Source: an uncultured Vicinamibacterales bacterium (GTDB lineage Bacteria > Acidobacteriota > Vicinamibacteria > Vicinamibacterales > UBA8438). Taken from it: DNA of 64,000 bases. How positions within the stretch are numbered: position 1 is the stretch's first letter; the number at the start of each line of letters is the position of its first letter. Under the pieces are notes generated by a model. The model searched no databases and had not been told where the DNA came from. It saw nothing but the letters and a program-made list of their open reading frames with translations. The DNA lies in assembly GCA_958295905.1 (NCBI GenBank), contig OY282382.1, positions 1,822,001 to 1,886,000 of the forward strand, written 5' to 3'. Below are positions 1-9,112 of the stretch, one piece after another. The translations under genes and the position numbers were made by a program.

Positions 1-1910
1 CCACGGCGGACGGCGAGTGGCCGAGCTACGGCGGCGACGCCGGGCACACGCGGTACTCGCCGCTCGACCGCATCGACGCGGCGAACTTCGGAGACCTGGA
101 GATCGCGTGGCGGTTCCGCACCGACAACCTCGGGCCGGGGCCGGAGTTCAAGCTCGAGGGCACCCCCCTGATGGCGGGGGGGCGGCTGTACGCCACCGCG
201 GGCACGCGGCGTGCGGTGGTGGCCCTCGACCCCGTCACCGGCGAGCTGCTGTGGATGCACGCCGAGCGCGAGGGGGCGCGGGGGGACGCGGCGCCCCGCC
301 GGCTGTCGGGCCGGGGCCTCGCGTACTGGACCGACGGGACCGAGGCGCGCGTCCTCTACGTGACTCTCGGCTTCCGCCTCGTGGCCCTCGACGCGGCGAC
401 CGGCCGCCCCGTCCCCGGCTTCGGCGACGGCGGCCGGGTGGACCTGAAGGCGGCCGCGGTGGTCGGCGAAGGCCGGCGCATCGACCCCGTCACCGGCGGG
501 ATCGGGCTGCACGCCACCCCGACGGTGGCCCGCGACGTGGTCGTCGTGGGCGGCACTTTCGCCGACGCCCCCGCCCCCCGGACCCACAACAACACCAAGG
601 GACTGGTGCAGGCGTTCGACGTCCGGACCGGCCGGCGCCTGTGGACGTTCGACACCATCCCCGGCCCCGGCGAGCCCGGGGTCGAGACGTGGCTGAACGA
701 TTCGTGGGGCGTCAACGGGAACAACGGCGTGTGGACCCAGATCTCCGCCGACCCCGAGCTGGGCATCGCCTACCTGCCGGTGGAGACGCCGTCGGGCGAC
801 TACTACGGCGGCCATCGGCCGGGGGACAACCTGTTCGGCGAGAGCCTCGTCGCCGTCGACCTGCTGACGGGCGGGCGGCTCTGGCACTTCCAGCTCGTGC
901 ACCACCCGATCTGGGGCTTCGACATGGCCAGCCCCCCGATTCTCGCCGACATCACGGTGGACGGGCGGCCGGTCAAGGCGATCGCGCAGCCGGGCAAGCA
1001 GGCGTTCCTCTACCTTTTTGACCGGGTGACGGGCGAGCCGGTGTGGCCGATCGAGGAGCGGCCGGTGCCCGCGGGCGACGTGCCCGGCGAGTGGTACGCG
1101 CCGACCCAGCCGTTCCCGACGAAGCCGCCCCCCTACGACCGCCAGGGCTCGTCCATCGACGACCTCATCGATTTCACCCCCGAGCTGCGGGCCGAGGCGG
1201 TGGAGCTGGTGTCGCGCTACCGGCTGGGGCCCCTCTTCACGCCGCCCGTCGTCAGCCGCCCGGACGGCCCCATCGCCACCCTCGGGCTGGGCGCGGGAAG
1301 CGGCGGCACGAACTGGCCGGGCGGCGGCTACGACCCCGAGACCCACGTGCTCTACGTGCCGTCGCGCACCGCGTTCTACTCGTGGGAGCTGATTCCGACC
1401 CCCGGCCCCGCAGTGTCGGACATGCGCTACGTCAAGGGGACCGCGAAGTACGGCGTGGGGCACGGCGGGCTGCGCGACCTGCACGTGCGCGGCCTGCCCC
1501 TGGCGAAGCCGCCCTGGGGCCGACTGTCGGCGATAGACCTCGACCGGGGCGACATCCGGTGGCAGGTCCCGCACGGGGAGACGCCGGAACGGGTGACGAA
1601 CCACCCCGCCCTCGCCGGCCTGGACCTCCCGCCGACCGGCGAGTCTTGCATCCACCTCATCGGCCCCCTCGTCACGAAGACCTTGGTGGTGATGGGCGAG
1701 TGCGGCTATCACCCCACCCCCGGGGGACGCGGGGCGCGCCTGCGGGCCTACGACAAGGCGACCGGCCGCGAGGCCGGCGCCGTCGTCATGCCCGCCCCCC
1801 AGTCGGGGTCGCCGATGACCTACCTCGCCGGCGGCCGGCAGTACATCGTCCTCGCCGTCAGCGGGCGCACCCACCCCGGCGAGTACCTGGCCTTCCGCCT
1901 GCCGGAGTGA
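1..1910 (+). CDS. PQQ-dependent (quinoprotein) dehydrogenase, 5' end outside window
   Basis: The reading frame is open from the first bases of the window, so the N-terminus lies upstream. The visible part starts with a quinoprotein signature (W-P-S-Y-G-G-D then Y-S-P-L-D-R-I) and carries repeated beta-propeller blades with ALDAATG and VWP/LWTFDT-type motifs. The family oxidises alcohols or sugars in the periplasm using PQQ and calcium. No cytochrome c domain is visible in this part. The order of motifs is the same as in the gene at the far right end (from 62958), so the two are paralogs. The substrate cannot be told from the sequence. It ends with TGA; about 200 bp of empty sequence separates it from the convergent peptidase gene. 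Confidence 0.9.
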   Translation, partial: TADGEWPSYGGDAGHTRYSPLDRIDAANFGDLEIAWRFRTDNLGPGPEFKLEGTPLMAGGRLYATAGTRRAVVALDPVTGELLWMHAEREGARGDAAPRRLSGRGLAYWTDGTEARVLYVTLGFRLVALDAATGRPVPGFGDGGRVDLKAAAVVGEGRRIDPVTGGIGLHATPTVARDVVVVGGTFADAPAPRTHNNTKGLVQAFDVRTGRRLWTFDTIPGPGEPGVETWLNDSWGVNGNNGVWTQISADPELGIAYLPVETPSGDYYGGHRPGDNLFGESLVAVDLLTGGRLWHFQLVHHPIWGFDMASPPILADITVDGRPVKAIAQPGKQAFLYLFDRVTGEPVWPIEERPVPAGDVPGEWYAPTQPFPTKPPPYDRQGSSIDDLIDFTPELRAEAVELVSRYRLGPLFTPPVVSRPDGPIATLGLGAGSGGTNWPGGGYDPETHVLYVPSRTAFYSWELIPTPGPAVSDMRYVKGTAKYGVGHGGLRDLHVRGLPLAKPPWGRLSAIDLDRGDIRWQVPHGETPERVTNHPALAGLDLPPTGESCIHLIGPLVTKTLVVMGECGYHPTPGGRGARLRAYDKATGREAGAVVMPAPQSGSPMTYLAGGRQYIVLAVSGRTHPGEYLAFRLPE

Positions 1911-2126
1911 GCCGTCCTGGTCGATACGGCTGGAGTTGAGGTCGGGCGAAGCGCCGCGCGGAAGCGGAGGCCGCGGTCGAGCCCTGCCCGCCCGGGGCGC
2001 GGGCAGCGCTGAGCCGGGCCGGGCCGTAGACATCGCGGGGGCCGCTTCCGCCGGGAACGCCGCCGCAGGCTCGCAGTCTCGCCGCCCGGCGCCGGCGGCG
2101 AACGAGTACCGGAATCCTCGGCCAAG

Positions 2127-3377
2127 TTATGCGGGTCCGCCCGCCGGCGGCGGCTGCAGGGCGTCGATGCGCCGGAGCACCGGCGGGTGCGAGTAGTGCA
2201 GGAAGACGTCGAGGGGGTGGGGCGTCAGGTTGTTGAGGTTGTCGGCGGACAGCTTCTTCAGGGCGCTGACGAGCGGCGCGCCGCTGCCGGTGGTCTCGGC
2301 CGCGAACCGGTCGGCCTCGAACTCGTTCTTCCGCGAGAAGAGGTGCATGAGGACCGACAGGACCAGCTCGACCGGGGTGAACAGCAGGCTGAAGAAGAGG
2401 AGGCCGGCGTAGACCGACGGCTCGGCGACGTAGAACGCCGCGAACAGGCCCTCCTGATCGAGGAAGAGCGACAGGATCCAGAGCAGCGCCCCGAGGTGGC
2501 CGATGGACAGGGCCATCCCCTGCCAGACGTGCCGCTTCTTGTAGTGGCCGATCTCGTGCGCCACCACCGCGACGAGCTCGGGGACGGTGTACTGGTCGAC
2601 GAGGGTGTCGAACAGGCCGATGCGCTTGTGCTTGCCGAAGCCGGTGAAGAAGGCGTTCGCCTTCGACGACCGCCGCGAGCCGTCGACCACGAAGATGCCC
2701 CGCAGGGGGAAGCCCGCGGAGCGGGCGTAGCGCAGGATGGCGTCGTGGAGGTCGCCGCCGTCGAGGGGGGTGAAGGTGTTGAACAGCGGCATGATCCAGG
2801 TGGGGGCGATGAACTGCACGGCCAGCATGAACGCGGTCGCCGCGATCCAGCACCAGAGCCACGCCAGCGGCCCCGCCCACTCGAAGAACGCGAGGATGAC
2901 GGCCAGCAGCAGCCCGCCGAGGACCACCGCGAGCGCCACGCCCTTCAGCAGGTCGGCCGCGAACGTCCCCGGGGTGGTGCGGTTGAACCCGTACCGCGCC
3001 TCGATGACGAAGGTCGCCCACGCCCGGAACGGGAGCCCGAGCAGCATCGAGGCGAGGGCGAGCGCCCCGATGTACACGAGCCCGGTGACCACCGGACCCT
3101 GGCCCAGTCCGCGGACCAGGCCGTCGAGCCAGGCGAAGCCGCCCGTGAACCAGAACGCGAGCACCACCGCGAGGTCGAACGCCCCGCGGAGGAGGCCGAA
3201 GCGGGTGCGGGTCGCGGTGTAGCGCCGGGCCCGCGCATACTTCTCGTCGTCGAACACGCCCGCGAACTCGGCCGGCACGGCGGGGCTGAACGAACGGGCG
3301 CTGAGCAGTCCCGAGACCGCGCCGAGGAGGTATTCGCCGACGAGGGCGACGAGGATGACGATGGCGAAGGTATTCAT
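2127..3377 (-). CDS. M48 family metallopeptidase (Ste24/CAAX prenyl protease 1-like)
   Basis: 416 aa, the usual length for bacterial Ste24/HtpX-like integral membrane zinc proteases. The zinc motif H-E-I-G-H is at about residues 274-278, and a downstream N-E-F-E-A-D supplies the third ligand (Glu near 353). Several hydrophobic segments (about 1-25, 65-85, 95-120, 145-190) fit the multi-pass CAAX protease fold, and the RYGFN-T segment before the core is also family-typical. In bacteria these enzymes take part in membrane protein quality control; the exact substrate is unknown. The gene is monocistronic and starts at ATG 3377, just left of a degenerate MITE copy. Confidence 0.93.
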   Translation of the reverse strand: MNTFAIVILVALVGEYLLGAVSGLLSARSFSPAVPAEFAGVFDDEKYARARRYTATRTRFGLLRGAFDLAVVLAFWFTGGFAWLDGLVRGLGQGPVVTGLVYIGALALASMLLGLPFRAWATFVIEARYGFNRTTPGTFAADLLKGVALAVVLGGLLLAVILAFFEWAGPLAWLWCWIAATAFMLAVQFIAPTWIMPLFNTFTPLDGGDLHDAILRYARSAGFPLRGIFVVDGSRRSSKANAFFTGFGKHKRIGLFDTLVDQYTVPELVAVVAHEIGHYKKRHVWQGMALSIGHLGALLWILSLFLDQEGLFAAFYVAEPSVYAGLLFFSLLFTPVELVLSVLMHLFSRKNEFEADRFAAETTGSGAPLVSALKKLSADNLNNLTPHPLDVFLHYSHPPVLRRIDALQPPPAGGPA

Positions 3378-3496
3378 GGCTGCAGGGGGAATCTCACCGA
3401 GGGCGTCCGTCCATTATCGCCGACCGTGCGGCGGGCGCGGCCTGCCGGCGCCGGCGGCGTCCGACCCCGGCGCCGGCCGGCGCCGGGGGCCTGGGT

Positions 3497-3632
3497 GCGC
3501 GGGCGGCCCCGAGGCCCCCATCGCGTCGAAGCCCGGAAGGCCCGTTCGGAGGGCATCCAGGCCGGGAACGGGATCGGAATCGCCAATCCGGCAGCGACAG
3601 GGCGGTCGTCTCACAAATCTGACGTGCACCCC
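3497..3632 (+). repeat. Degenerate copy of the ISKra4-related MITE (GTGCACC end)
   Basis: The segment matches the intact MITEs at 24681-24862 and 38114-38284 (shared blocks GCGGGCGGCCCCGAGG, ATCGCGTCGAAGCCCG and GGGCATCCAGGCCGGGAACG) and ends in CAAATCTGACGTGCACC. The left terminal inverted repeat is lost, so it should be immobile. It lies between the M48 peptidase and the secreted-protein gene and codes for nothing itself. Confidence 0.8.
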
Positions 3633-3738
3633 GGCGGGCCGCGGGCGTTTGATCCGGCGGCGACGTTCGATCCATGCTGAGGGTCGGACACCGATTGACG
3701 ACACTGGATTCTACGATCACCCACGAGGAGGCAAGGCA

Positions 3739-4368
3739 ATGCGGAAGGTTCTGACGGCGGCGGCGGTGGCGATGGCGGTGTTGACGGTTCCCCTTCTGGC
3801 CGGCGCCCAGGGCGGCAACGAGGCGCCGGGCTGGGAGCACCGTCTCGACTTCGGCGGGGACGTGAACGATGTGCTCCATTTCCGGTCCATGGGCGACGGT
3901 GTGCACGCCACCACGACCGGCGCCGGATTCGCCATCTTTTGGCAACCGGAGAGCATGGCCGACGGGAACTTCTCGATCAGCGCGACGTTCACCCAGATGG
4001 AGCGCTCGGGGCACGCGAACGCCTACGGGATGTTCTTCGGGGGCGCGGACCTCGACGGCGACGGCCAGCGCTACACGTACTTCATGCTGCGGCAGGGCGG
4101 CGAGTTCCTGATCAGGAAGCGGATGGGCGAGGAGCTGCCGATCGTCGTCGCCTGGAACGCGCACGACGCCGTCAACGATCTCGATGCGAACGGCTCGTCG
4201 ACGAACACCCTCACCGTTGAAGCGGACGACGACATGGTGCGCTTCCTCGTGAACGGCACCGAGGTCTCGAGCCAGCCGCGGTCGGCCGTCGACGCGGACG
4301 GCGTCACCGGCCTGCGGGTCACCCACATGCTGAACGTGCACGTCAGCGACCTGAATCTCAGCAACTGA
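3739..4368 (+). CDS. Secreted protein of unknown function, LamG/DUF1080-like
   Basis: 209 aa starting at ATG 3739, preceded by a good ribosome binding site (GAGGAGG). The N-terminus is a clear Sec signal peptide (MRKVLTAAAVAMAVLTVPLLAGAQG). The mature part is acidic with alternating short beta-type segments and a D-L-D-G-D-G-Q calcium-loop-like motif around residue 110. Motifs such as FSISATFTQ and NTLTVEADDDMVRFLVNGT resemble concanavalin-like (LamG, 3-keto-disaccharide hydrolase type) beta-sandwich domains. A strong intrinsic terminator follows, so it is probably a single-gene unit. The fold call is an inference and no catalytic residues could be assigned. Confidence 0.75.
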   Translation: MRKVLTAAAVAMAVLTVPLLAGAQGGNEAPGWEHRLDFGGDVNDVLHFRSMGDGVHATTTGAGFAIFWQPESMADGNFSISATFTQMERSGHANAYGMFFGGADLDGDGQRYTYFMLRQGGEFLIRKRMGEELPIVVAWNAHDAVNDLDANGSSTNTLTVEADDDMVRFLVNGTEVSSQPRSAVDADGVTGLRVTHMLNVHVSDLNLSN

Positions 4369-4394
4369 CGGCTGCGGTCCCGCCGGATTCGGCC

Positions 4395-4431
4395 GCCGGG
4401 GCCGGAGCGGAGCCTCCGGTCCCGGCGTTTT
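4395..4431 (+). terminator. Rho-independent terminator
   Basis: A 14-bp GC-rich stem (GCCGGGGCCGGAG pairing with CTCCGGTCCCGGC, one G-T pair) closes a 4-6 nt loop and is followed by GTTTTCC. It lies 27 bp after the stop of the secreted-protein gene at 3739-4368. Confidence 0.75.
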
Positions 4432-4557
4432 CCCTGAGCGCCCCGTGGTCGACCCCCCCGTTGCCCGAGAGCGGCATCGCCGCTGGAAGGCCGCGGGCAT
4501 TCGTCGCCGCGGACTTGCCGAGCCGGCTTCCCGCCGGCCCGCCCGCCTCCGCCGCCG

Positions 4558-5142
4558 TCAGGCGGATACGGACTTCTCGACGTTCTTCATGAAGGCGTTG
4601 TCGATCGCGAGGCGGTCGTCGGCGAGGTCCCACAGCTCTTCGGCGTAGGTGAGCTGCGGGCCGTGCACCAGCCACACCAGCACGCCCTCATGCTGGGCTG
4701 CTTCGACCGCCGGGAGGAGGTCGCCGTCGCCGGAGATGACCGCGGCGTGGTTGATCTGCTGCTTGGCGGCGAGGCTCGCGATGTCGAGGCCGACCATCAG
4801 GTCGACCCGCTTCTGCTGGAAAATCGGCTTCCCCTGGGCGTCGATGCCGCGGTGCATCAGGCGTCCCTCGCGCACCTTGTAGCGCGGGAGGCGCTGCAGC
4901 GCGTAGAAGAAGCGTCTCTTGCTGCTGAGCCGCCGCTCTTCCTCCTCGGTCGGGGTGCTGCTCTGATACGGCAGGCAGTCGTAGAAGTAGCTGCGGAGCA
5001 GGTCGAGCGGCTCGTTGGTGCGCCCGCCGATGGTGTTCCTGACCTCGGTGCTGAGCTTGCCGAAGTCCACCCACGTGCGGAAATGATGTTCGGCGAGATA
5101 GGACAGATAGCCGCCGTCTATGAATATCGCCAGCTTGGCCAA
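4558..5142 (-). CDS. NYN (LabA/DUF88-type) domain protein
   Basis: 194 aa. The N-terminus AKLAIFIDGGYLSYL is the first strand and acidic motif of the NYN/PIN-like nuclease fold. A second motif R-V-D-L-M-V-G-L-D lies mid-protein, and I-S-G-D-G-D-L-L-P provides the last acidic cluster. The family cuts or binds RNA in a metal-dependent way. No ATG fits the domain start; a TTG at 5142 places translation immediately before AKLAIF and is the start chosen here, while the frame stays open further upstream without conserved content. Its role in this organism is unknown. Confidence 0.8.
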   Translation of the reverse strand: MAKLAIFIDGGYLSYLAEHHFRTWVDFGKLSTEVRNTIGGRTNEPLDLLRSYFYDCLPYQSSTPTEEEERRLSSKRRFFYALQRLPRYKVREGRLMHRGIDAQGKPIFQQKRVDLMVGLDIASLAAKQQINHAAVISGDGDLLPAVEAAQHEGVLVWLVHGPQLTYAEELWDLADDRLAIDNAFMKNVEKSVSA

Positions 5143-5337
5143 GGCACACGTCCGCTGAGAAAGGTCGAGTGGCGCGACCGGGCACGGGGCAGCCCGCATC
5201 CGGGCGCGGGCCGAAGCGGGGGCCGGGGGCCCAGCTCCGACGCAGGGTATCCAGCAGGTAATACTGCGAAGGACCGACTTCAGCTTACCTCCGTTTCCGG
5301 AATCCTCGTGACGCCGGCGGCCGGGCCGTCCGAGGCT

Positions 5338-5500
5338 GGCCCGGAGAGCGTCGCCTGCGGCTCCGCTCACCGCCCAACCAACCCTCCAGCAGTCCGCGCC
5401 GTTCTACGGCGCTGACCCCTGGCCCGGAGAGCGTCGCCTGCGGCTCCGCTCACCGCCCAACCAACCCTCCAGCAGTCCGCGCCGTTCTACGGCGCTGACT
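5338..5500. repeat. Tandem pair of family-D REP-like elements
   Basis: A unit of about 78 bp (containing GTCGCCTGCGGCTCCGCTCA, CAACCAACCCTCCAG and the hairpin arm CGCGCCGTTCTACGGCGC) occurs twice in direct tandem with near identity. Related single copies lie at 7731, 16429, 19903, 22474 and 30950. The second unit overlaps the 3' end of the S9 peptidase gene and supplies its TAG stop codon. Confidence 0.85.
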
Positions 5501-7628
5501 GCCGGGTTCCGGCCTGCTCCACCAGCCAGTACGTGAACCAGCTCCGGATTCGTTCGAGCCGGTCGACGAGCAGCCAGGGCTCGCCGGTCCGCGAGAGGCC
5601 GTGGCTCGACCGCGGATAGCGGACCAGCTCGGTCGGGACCCCGCGCTTCTTCAGGGCCATGAACCACTTCTCGCCGTCGCCGATCGGGGTGCGGTAGTCG
5701 TTCTCGCCGTGGATGATCAGGGTGGGGGCGCGGACCCGCTCGACGTGGGCGATGGGCGACAGACGGCGGTAGCGCCCGCGCTCTTCCCAGGGGGCGCCGC
5801 CGAACCCGAACTCAAGGAGGGCTTGGGCGTCCGACGAGCCGTACAGGCTGGTCCAGTCGGCGATCGACCGGCTGGTGACGGCGGCCGCGAACCGATCGGT
5901 GGTGGCGGTGAGCCAGTTGGTCATGAACCCGCCGTAGCTGCCCCCGGACACCCCGATGCGCGTGCGGTCGATGTCGGGATACGCCGCCAGCGCCGCGTCG
6001 ACGCCGGCCAGGAGGTCCCCGGCCTCGATCTCGCCCCATCCCCCGGTGATGGCGTAGGTGAAGTCGTGCCCGTACCCGGTGGACCCGCGGGGGTTGGCGT
6101 AGAGCACGAAGAACCCCGCGTTCGAGAGGATGTGGAACGTTCGGAAGAAGGTGTTGCCGTAGGCGCCGTGCGGCCCGCCGTGGATCTTCAGGACCATCGG
6201 GTAGGACCGGCCCGGGTCGTAGCCGACCGGCTTGACAAGCCAGCCTTCGACCTCGACTCCGCCGTCCCCGGTCCAGCGCAGCGGCTCGGCCGGCTGCAGG
6301 CTGAGGGGGGTCAGCCAGGCGTCGTTGAACGCGGTCACCCGGCGCTGCCGGCTTCCGTCGCCGTTGTTGACGAAGACCTCCGCCGGCGCCGTCGGGCTGG
6401 TCACGGTATAGGCCATGACCAGCCCGTCGCGGGTCGTCGAGACCGACCCGATCTGGCGGTCGCCGATCGTGACCTGACGGATCAGGTCGCCGGTCTCAGT
6501 CACCTCGAAGAGGTGCCGGTTGCCGCGGATCCCGGCCAGGAACCGGACCGCGTCACCGCGCGGGGTCCAGGTGGGGGCCTCCGGCCGCATGTCCCAGTCG
6601 CGGGTGAGGTTCCGGGGGATGCCGCGCAGAGTTCCGTCGGCGTCGATGTCGACGACCCGGATGTCGGTCGGCTCGCCACGCCCGCGGGCGTGGAGAAACG
6701 CGAGCCGCCGTCCGTCGGGCGAAATCGCGGGGGCGGTCTCGCGGCCGGGGTCGGTCGTGAGCTTCCGGGGCTCGCCGGCGTCTCGGCCGACCACGAAGAT
6801 GTCGCTGGCGGGCTCGGTGCTCTCGTCGTCCTCCCCCTCGTCGCCCGTGAAGTAGAGGCGCTCGCCGTCGGCGGACCACACCGGGCCGCGCACGTCGAAC
6901 CCCGTGTCGGTCCGCTGCACGGGCTCGCCGCCCCCCGCCGGCGTCACGAAGAGCTGCTGCCGGGGGCGGGCCGACGGGTGGGGCAGCAGGGCGGGGGCGC
7001 CGTCGCGCTTGTACCGCATCGAGGTGACGACCCGGCCGTCGAACCGGTTGGGGTCCAGGGTGCGGGTGATCGCGTCGGGCGCGATCCAGCCGGCGCGCTC
7101 CCCCGCCGCGTCCGGCTCCCGGTCGGGGGCCGCGGTGTACGCGATCCACGCCCCGTCGGGCGACCACACCGGGGCGCCCGCGACCCCGTCGATGCGGTAC
7201 GCCTCGCCGCCGGGGAACGTGACCCGCGCGAACCAGGTGGCGTCGGCGCCGTCCGCCGCGTCCCGCGGCGACTGGAAGCTCAGTATCCGGCCGTCGGGCG
7301 ACCACCGCGGTCCGCTCGCCTCGCGCGTCGGATCGGTGAACCGGAAGGGCCCGCCCTCGGGACGGCCGTTACGGAGCTCCTGCATCCAGATTTCGCGATG
7401 CCGGCGGTTCTCCGCCTCGATGACGGTGGTGACGGTGAAGGCGACGAGGCCGCCGTCGGGGGAGATGGCCACCTCGCCGACGCCGACCTCCGCGTAGTAG
7501 TCCGCCGGCAGCAGGCCCCGCGTCTGGGCCCCGGCCGGCCCCGGGGCGCCGCTGGCGCAGAGTATGGCGCAGAGTATGGCGAGCCGGAGCACGGGGGTGG
7601 GGGTGCGGGCGGCGGGCCGACCAGGCAT
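5487..7628 (-). CDS. S9 family prolyl oligopeptidase-type serine peptidase
   Basis: 713 aa from ATG 7628, with GGAGG just upstream and a Sec signal peptide (residues 1-35, ending AGAQ). Residues about 40-450 form a WD40-like propeller with repeated SPDG blades (ISPDGGLVAF, WSPDGAWIAY). The C-terminal alpha/beta-hydrolase has the triad Ser564 in GVSGGSYGG, Asp644 in GENDYRTP and His676 in SSHGL. The family (dipeptidyl/acylaminoacyl peptidases) digests peptides in the periplasm. The last residues and the stop lie in a family-D repeat, so the native C-terminus may have been replaced on insertion. The gene is divergent from the asparaginase gene at 7866. Confidence 0.93.
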   Translation of the reverse strand: MPGRPAARTPTPVLRLAILCAILCASGAPGPAGAQTRGLLPADYYAEVGVGEVAISPDGGLVAFTVTTVIEAENRRHREIWMQELRNGRPEGGPFRFTDPTREASGPRWSPDGRILSFQSPRDAADGADATWFARVTFPGGEAYRIDGVAGAPVWSPDGAWIAYTAAPDREPDAAGERAGWIAPDAITRTLDPNRFDGRVVTSMRYKRDGAPALLPHPSARPRQQLFVTPAGGGEPVQRTDTGFDVRGPVWSADGERLYFTGDEGEDDESTEPASDIFVVGRDAGEPRKLTTDPGRETAPAISPDGRRLAFLHARGRGEPTDIRVVDIDADGTLRGIPRNLTRDWDMRPEAPTWTPRGDAVRFLAGIRGNRHLFEVTETGDLIRQVTIGDRQIGSVSTTRDGLVMAYTVTSPTAPAEVFVNNGDGSRQRRVTAFNDAWLTPLSLQPAEPLRWTGDGGVEVEGWLVKPVGYDPGRSYPMVLKIHGGPHGAYGNTFFRTFHILSNAGFFVLYANPRGSTGYGHDFTYAITGGWGEIEAGDLLAGVDAALAAYPDIDRTRIGVSGGSYGGFMTNWLTATTDRFAAAVTSRSIADWTSLYGSSDAQALLEFGFGGAPWEERGRYRRLSPIAHVERVRAPTLIIHGENDYRTPIGDGEKWFMALKKRGVPTELVRYPRSSHGLSRTGEPWLLVDRLERIRSWFTYWLVEQAGTRQSAP

Positions 7629-7730
7629 GGTGTCCTCCAGCACCGGCAGTGTAGCACCGCGCCCGCTCTGCGGGGAGCGGCGGGGTCGGGCAGCCGGGGC
7701 GGAACCCCGCGTCGCACCGGTCGAGCGCCG

Positions 7731-7797
7731 CGGGGCCGGATTCCTGGAGGGTTGGTCGGGCGGCCATCGGAGCCGCCGGCGGCGATTGCCGGGCCGG
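7731..7797 (+). repeat. Partial family-D REP-like element
   Basis: Contains CCTGGAGGGTTGG, GGGCGGC and the downstream GCC-GGCGGCGAT-CCGGGC pattern shared with the copies at 16429 and 5338. It lies between the divergent S9 peptidase and asparaginase genes. Confidence 0.6.
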
Positions 7798-7865
7798 GAC
7801 GGTTCGGCCGGGGGCGGCGGAGGACTGCTACCATGGTGCCGCCGCTCAGGTGCGAGGAGGATTCC

Positions 7866-9023
7866 ATGTCGCCCACGCTCAATCGCCGCGAGTTCGTGGC
7901 CTCGGCTGCGGCGGGGCTCGCCGCCGCCCGGTCCGCCCCCGCCCTTGGCCGGGCGCCCGCCGTGCAGGCCCCTCGGAACGTGCCGCCGGTGGTCGTCGCG
8001 TCCGCCAACGGCCACCGCTACACCAACGGCGGGACCGAGACCTGCGTGGAGACCGCCTTCCGGCGGATGACCGGCGGCGGGGACGTGCTCGACGCCCTCG
8101 TCGCCGGGGTCAACATCGTCGAGCTCGACCCCGAGGACGCCAGCGTCGGCTACGGCGGGCGCCCCAATGCGGACGGGGTCGTGCAGCTCGATGCCTGCTG
8201 CATGCACGGGCCGAAACGGCGGGCGGGGGGCGTCGCCGCCCTCGAAGGGGTGCGCACGCCGTCGAACGTGGCTCGGATGGTCGCCGATCTCACCGATCAC
8301 CATCTCCTCGTCGGGGCGGGGGCGCAGCGGTTCGCGCGGCAGCTCGGCTTCACCATCGAGGACGACCTGAACACCGAGCGGTCGCGCCGCCTGTGGCTCG
8401 ACTGGAAGCGCCGCATCGACCCCGGCCACTACCTCGATCCGGACCGCGGGCTCGACTCGGACCGCGCGGGCGAGCCCGCCGCAGCGGCGCGGCGCGACGG
8501 CGCCGGCCTCGACATGTTGGCCGAGGGGGTCCTCACCGAGGACGAGCTGTACGGCACCATCAACTGCGACGGCATCAACGCCGCCGGCGAGGTCTGCGGC
8601 GTCACCACCACGAGCGGTCTGGCCTGGAAGATCCCGGGCCGGGTGGGCGACTCGCCGATTCTCGGGGCGGGGCTCTACGTCGACGGCGCGGTGGGCGCGG
8701 CGGGGTCGACGGGGCGCGGCGAGGCCAACCTCTACAACCTCGCGTCGTTCCTGATCGTCGAGCAGATGCGGGCGGGGAGGCATCCCCTCGACGCGGGGAT
8801 GGAGGCCCTGGGCCGCGTCCGCGCCAATACCGTCGAGCCGCGGCTGCTCAACGGCCGCGGCCTCCCCGCGTTCGGGCTCTCGTTCTACATCCTCGACCGG
8901 CGGGGACGCTACGCCGGCGTGTCGATGTACGCGGGCGAGAACAGCCGCTATGCCGTCTGCACGGAGAACGGGGCCGAGCTGGCGCCGCTCGAGCCCCTGC
9001 TCGAGGGGTCCGCGCGCGGCTGA
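7866..9023 (+). CDS. N4-glycosylasparaginase / isoaspartyl peptidase (Ntn hydrolase), Tat-exported
   Basis: 385 aa. The N-terminus has a twin-arginine motif (N-R-R-E-F-V) followed by an Ala-rich stretch, suggesting Tat export. The body is asparaginase type 2: T-N-G-G-T-E-T near 53-59, DALVAGVN near 76, and Y-G-T-I-N-C-D at about 229-235. Thr231 is there the expected autoproteolytic nucleophile that starts the beta subunit. GVTTTSGLAWK and GRVGDSPILGAGLYVD are further glycosylasparaginase signatures. The enzyme removes aspartate or asparagine-linked groups from peptides or glycopeptides, consistent with the neighbouring peptidase. AGGAGGATTCC precedes the ATG. Confidence 0.9.
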   Translation: MSPTLNRREFVASAAAGLAAARSAPALGRAPAVQAPRNVPPVVVASANGHRYTNGGTETCVETAFRRMTGGGDVLDALVAGVNIVELDPEDASVGYGGRPNADGVVQLDACCMHGPKRRAGGVAALEGVRTPSNVARMVADLTDHHLLVGAGAQRFARQLGFTIEDDLNTERSRRLWLDWKRRIDPGHYLDPDRGLDSDRAGEPAAAARRDGAGLDMLAEGVLTEDELYGTINCDGINAAGEVCGVTTTSGLAWKIPGRVGDSPILGAGLYVDGAVGAAGSTGRGEANLYNLASFLIVEQMRAGRHPLDAGMEALGRVRANTVEPRLLNGRGLPAFGLSFYILDRRGRYAGVSMYAGENSRYAVCTENGAELAPLEPLLEGSARG

Positions 9024-9112
9024 GACCGAGACGGCCGCCGTCCGCCGCCCGGACTCGGCCACGCCCCGGGACACCGCCACCACCGCCGTCGGCCAGTGGA
9101 TAGGCTTCGGCG

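Noticed and set aside
2187..3680. 497-codon plus-strand ORF opposite the M48 peptidase
   Set aside because: Composition (Glu/Arg/Gly runs) and full overlap with the HEIGH-containing peptidase mark it as antisense shadow.
5601..9023. Very long plus-strand ORF (1140 codons) across the S9 peptidase region
   Set aside because: It is the antisense shadow of the S9 peptidase in GC-rich DNA, joined in frame to the genuine asparaginase gene; only the part from 7866 is real.
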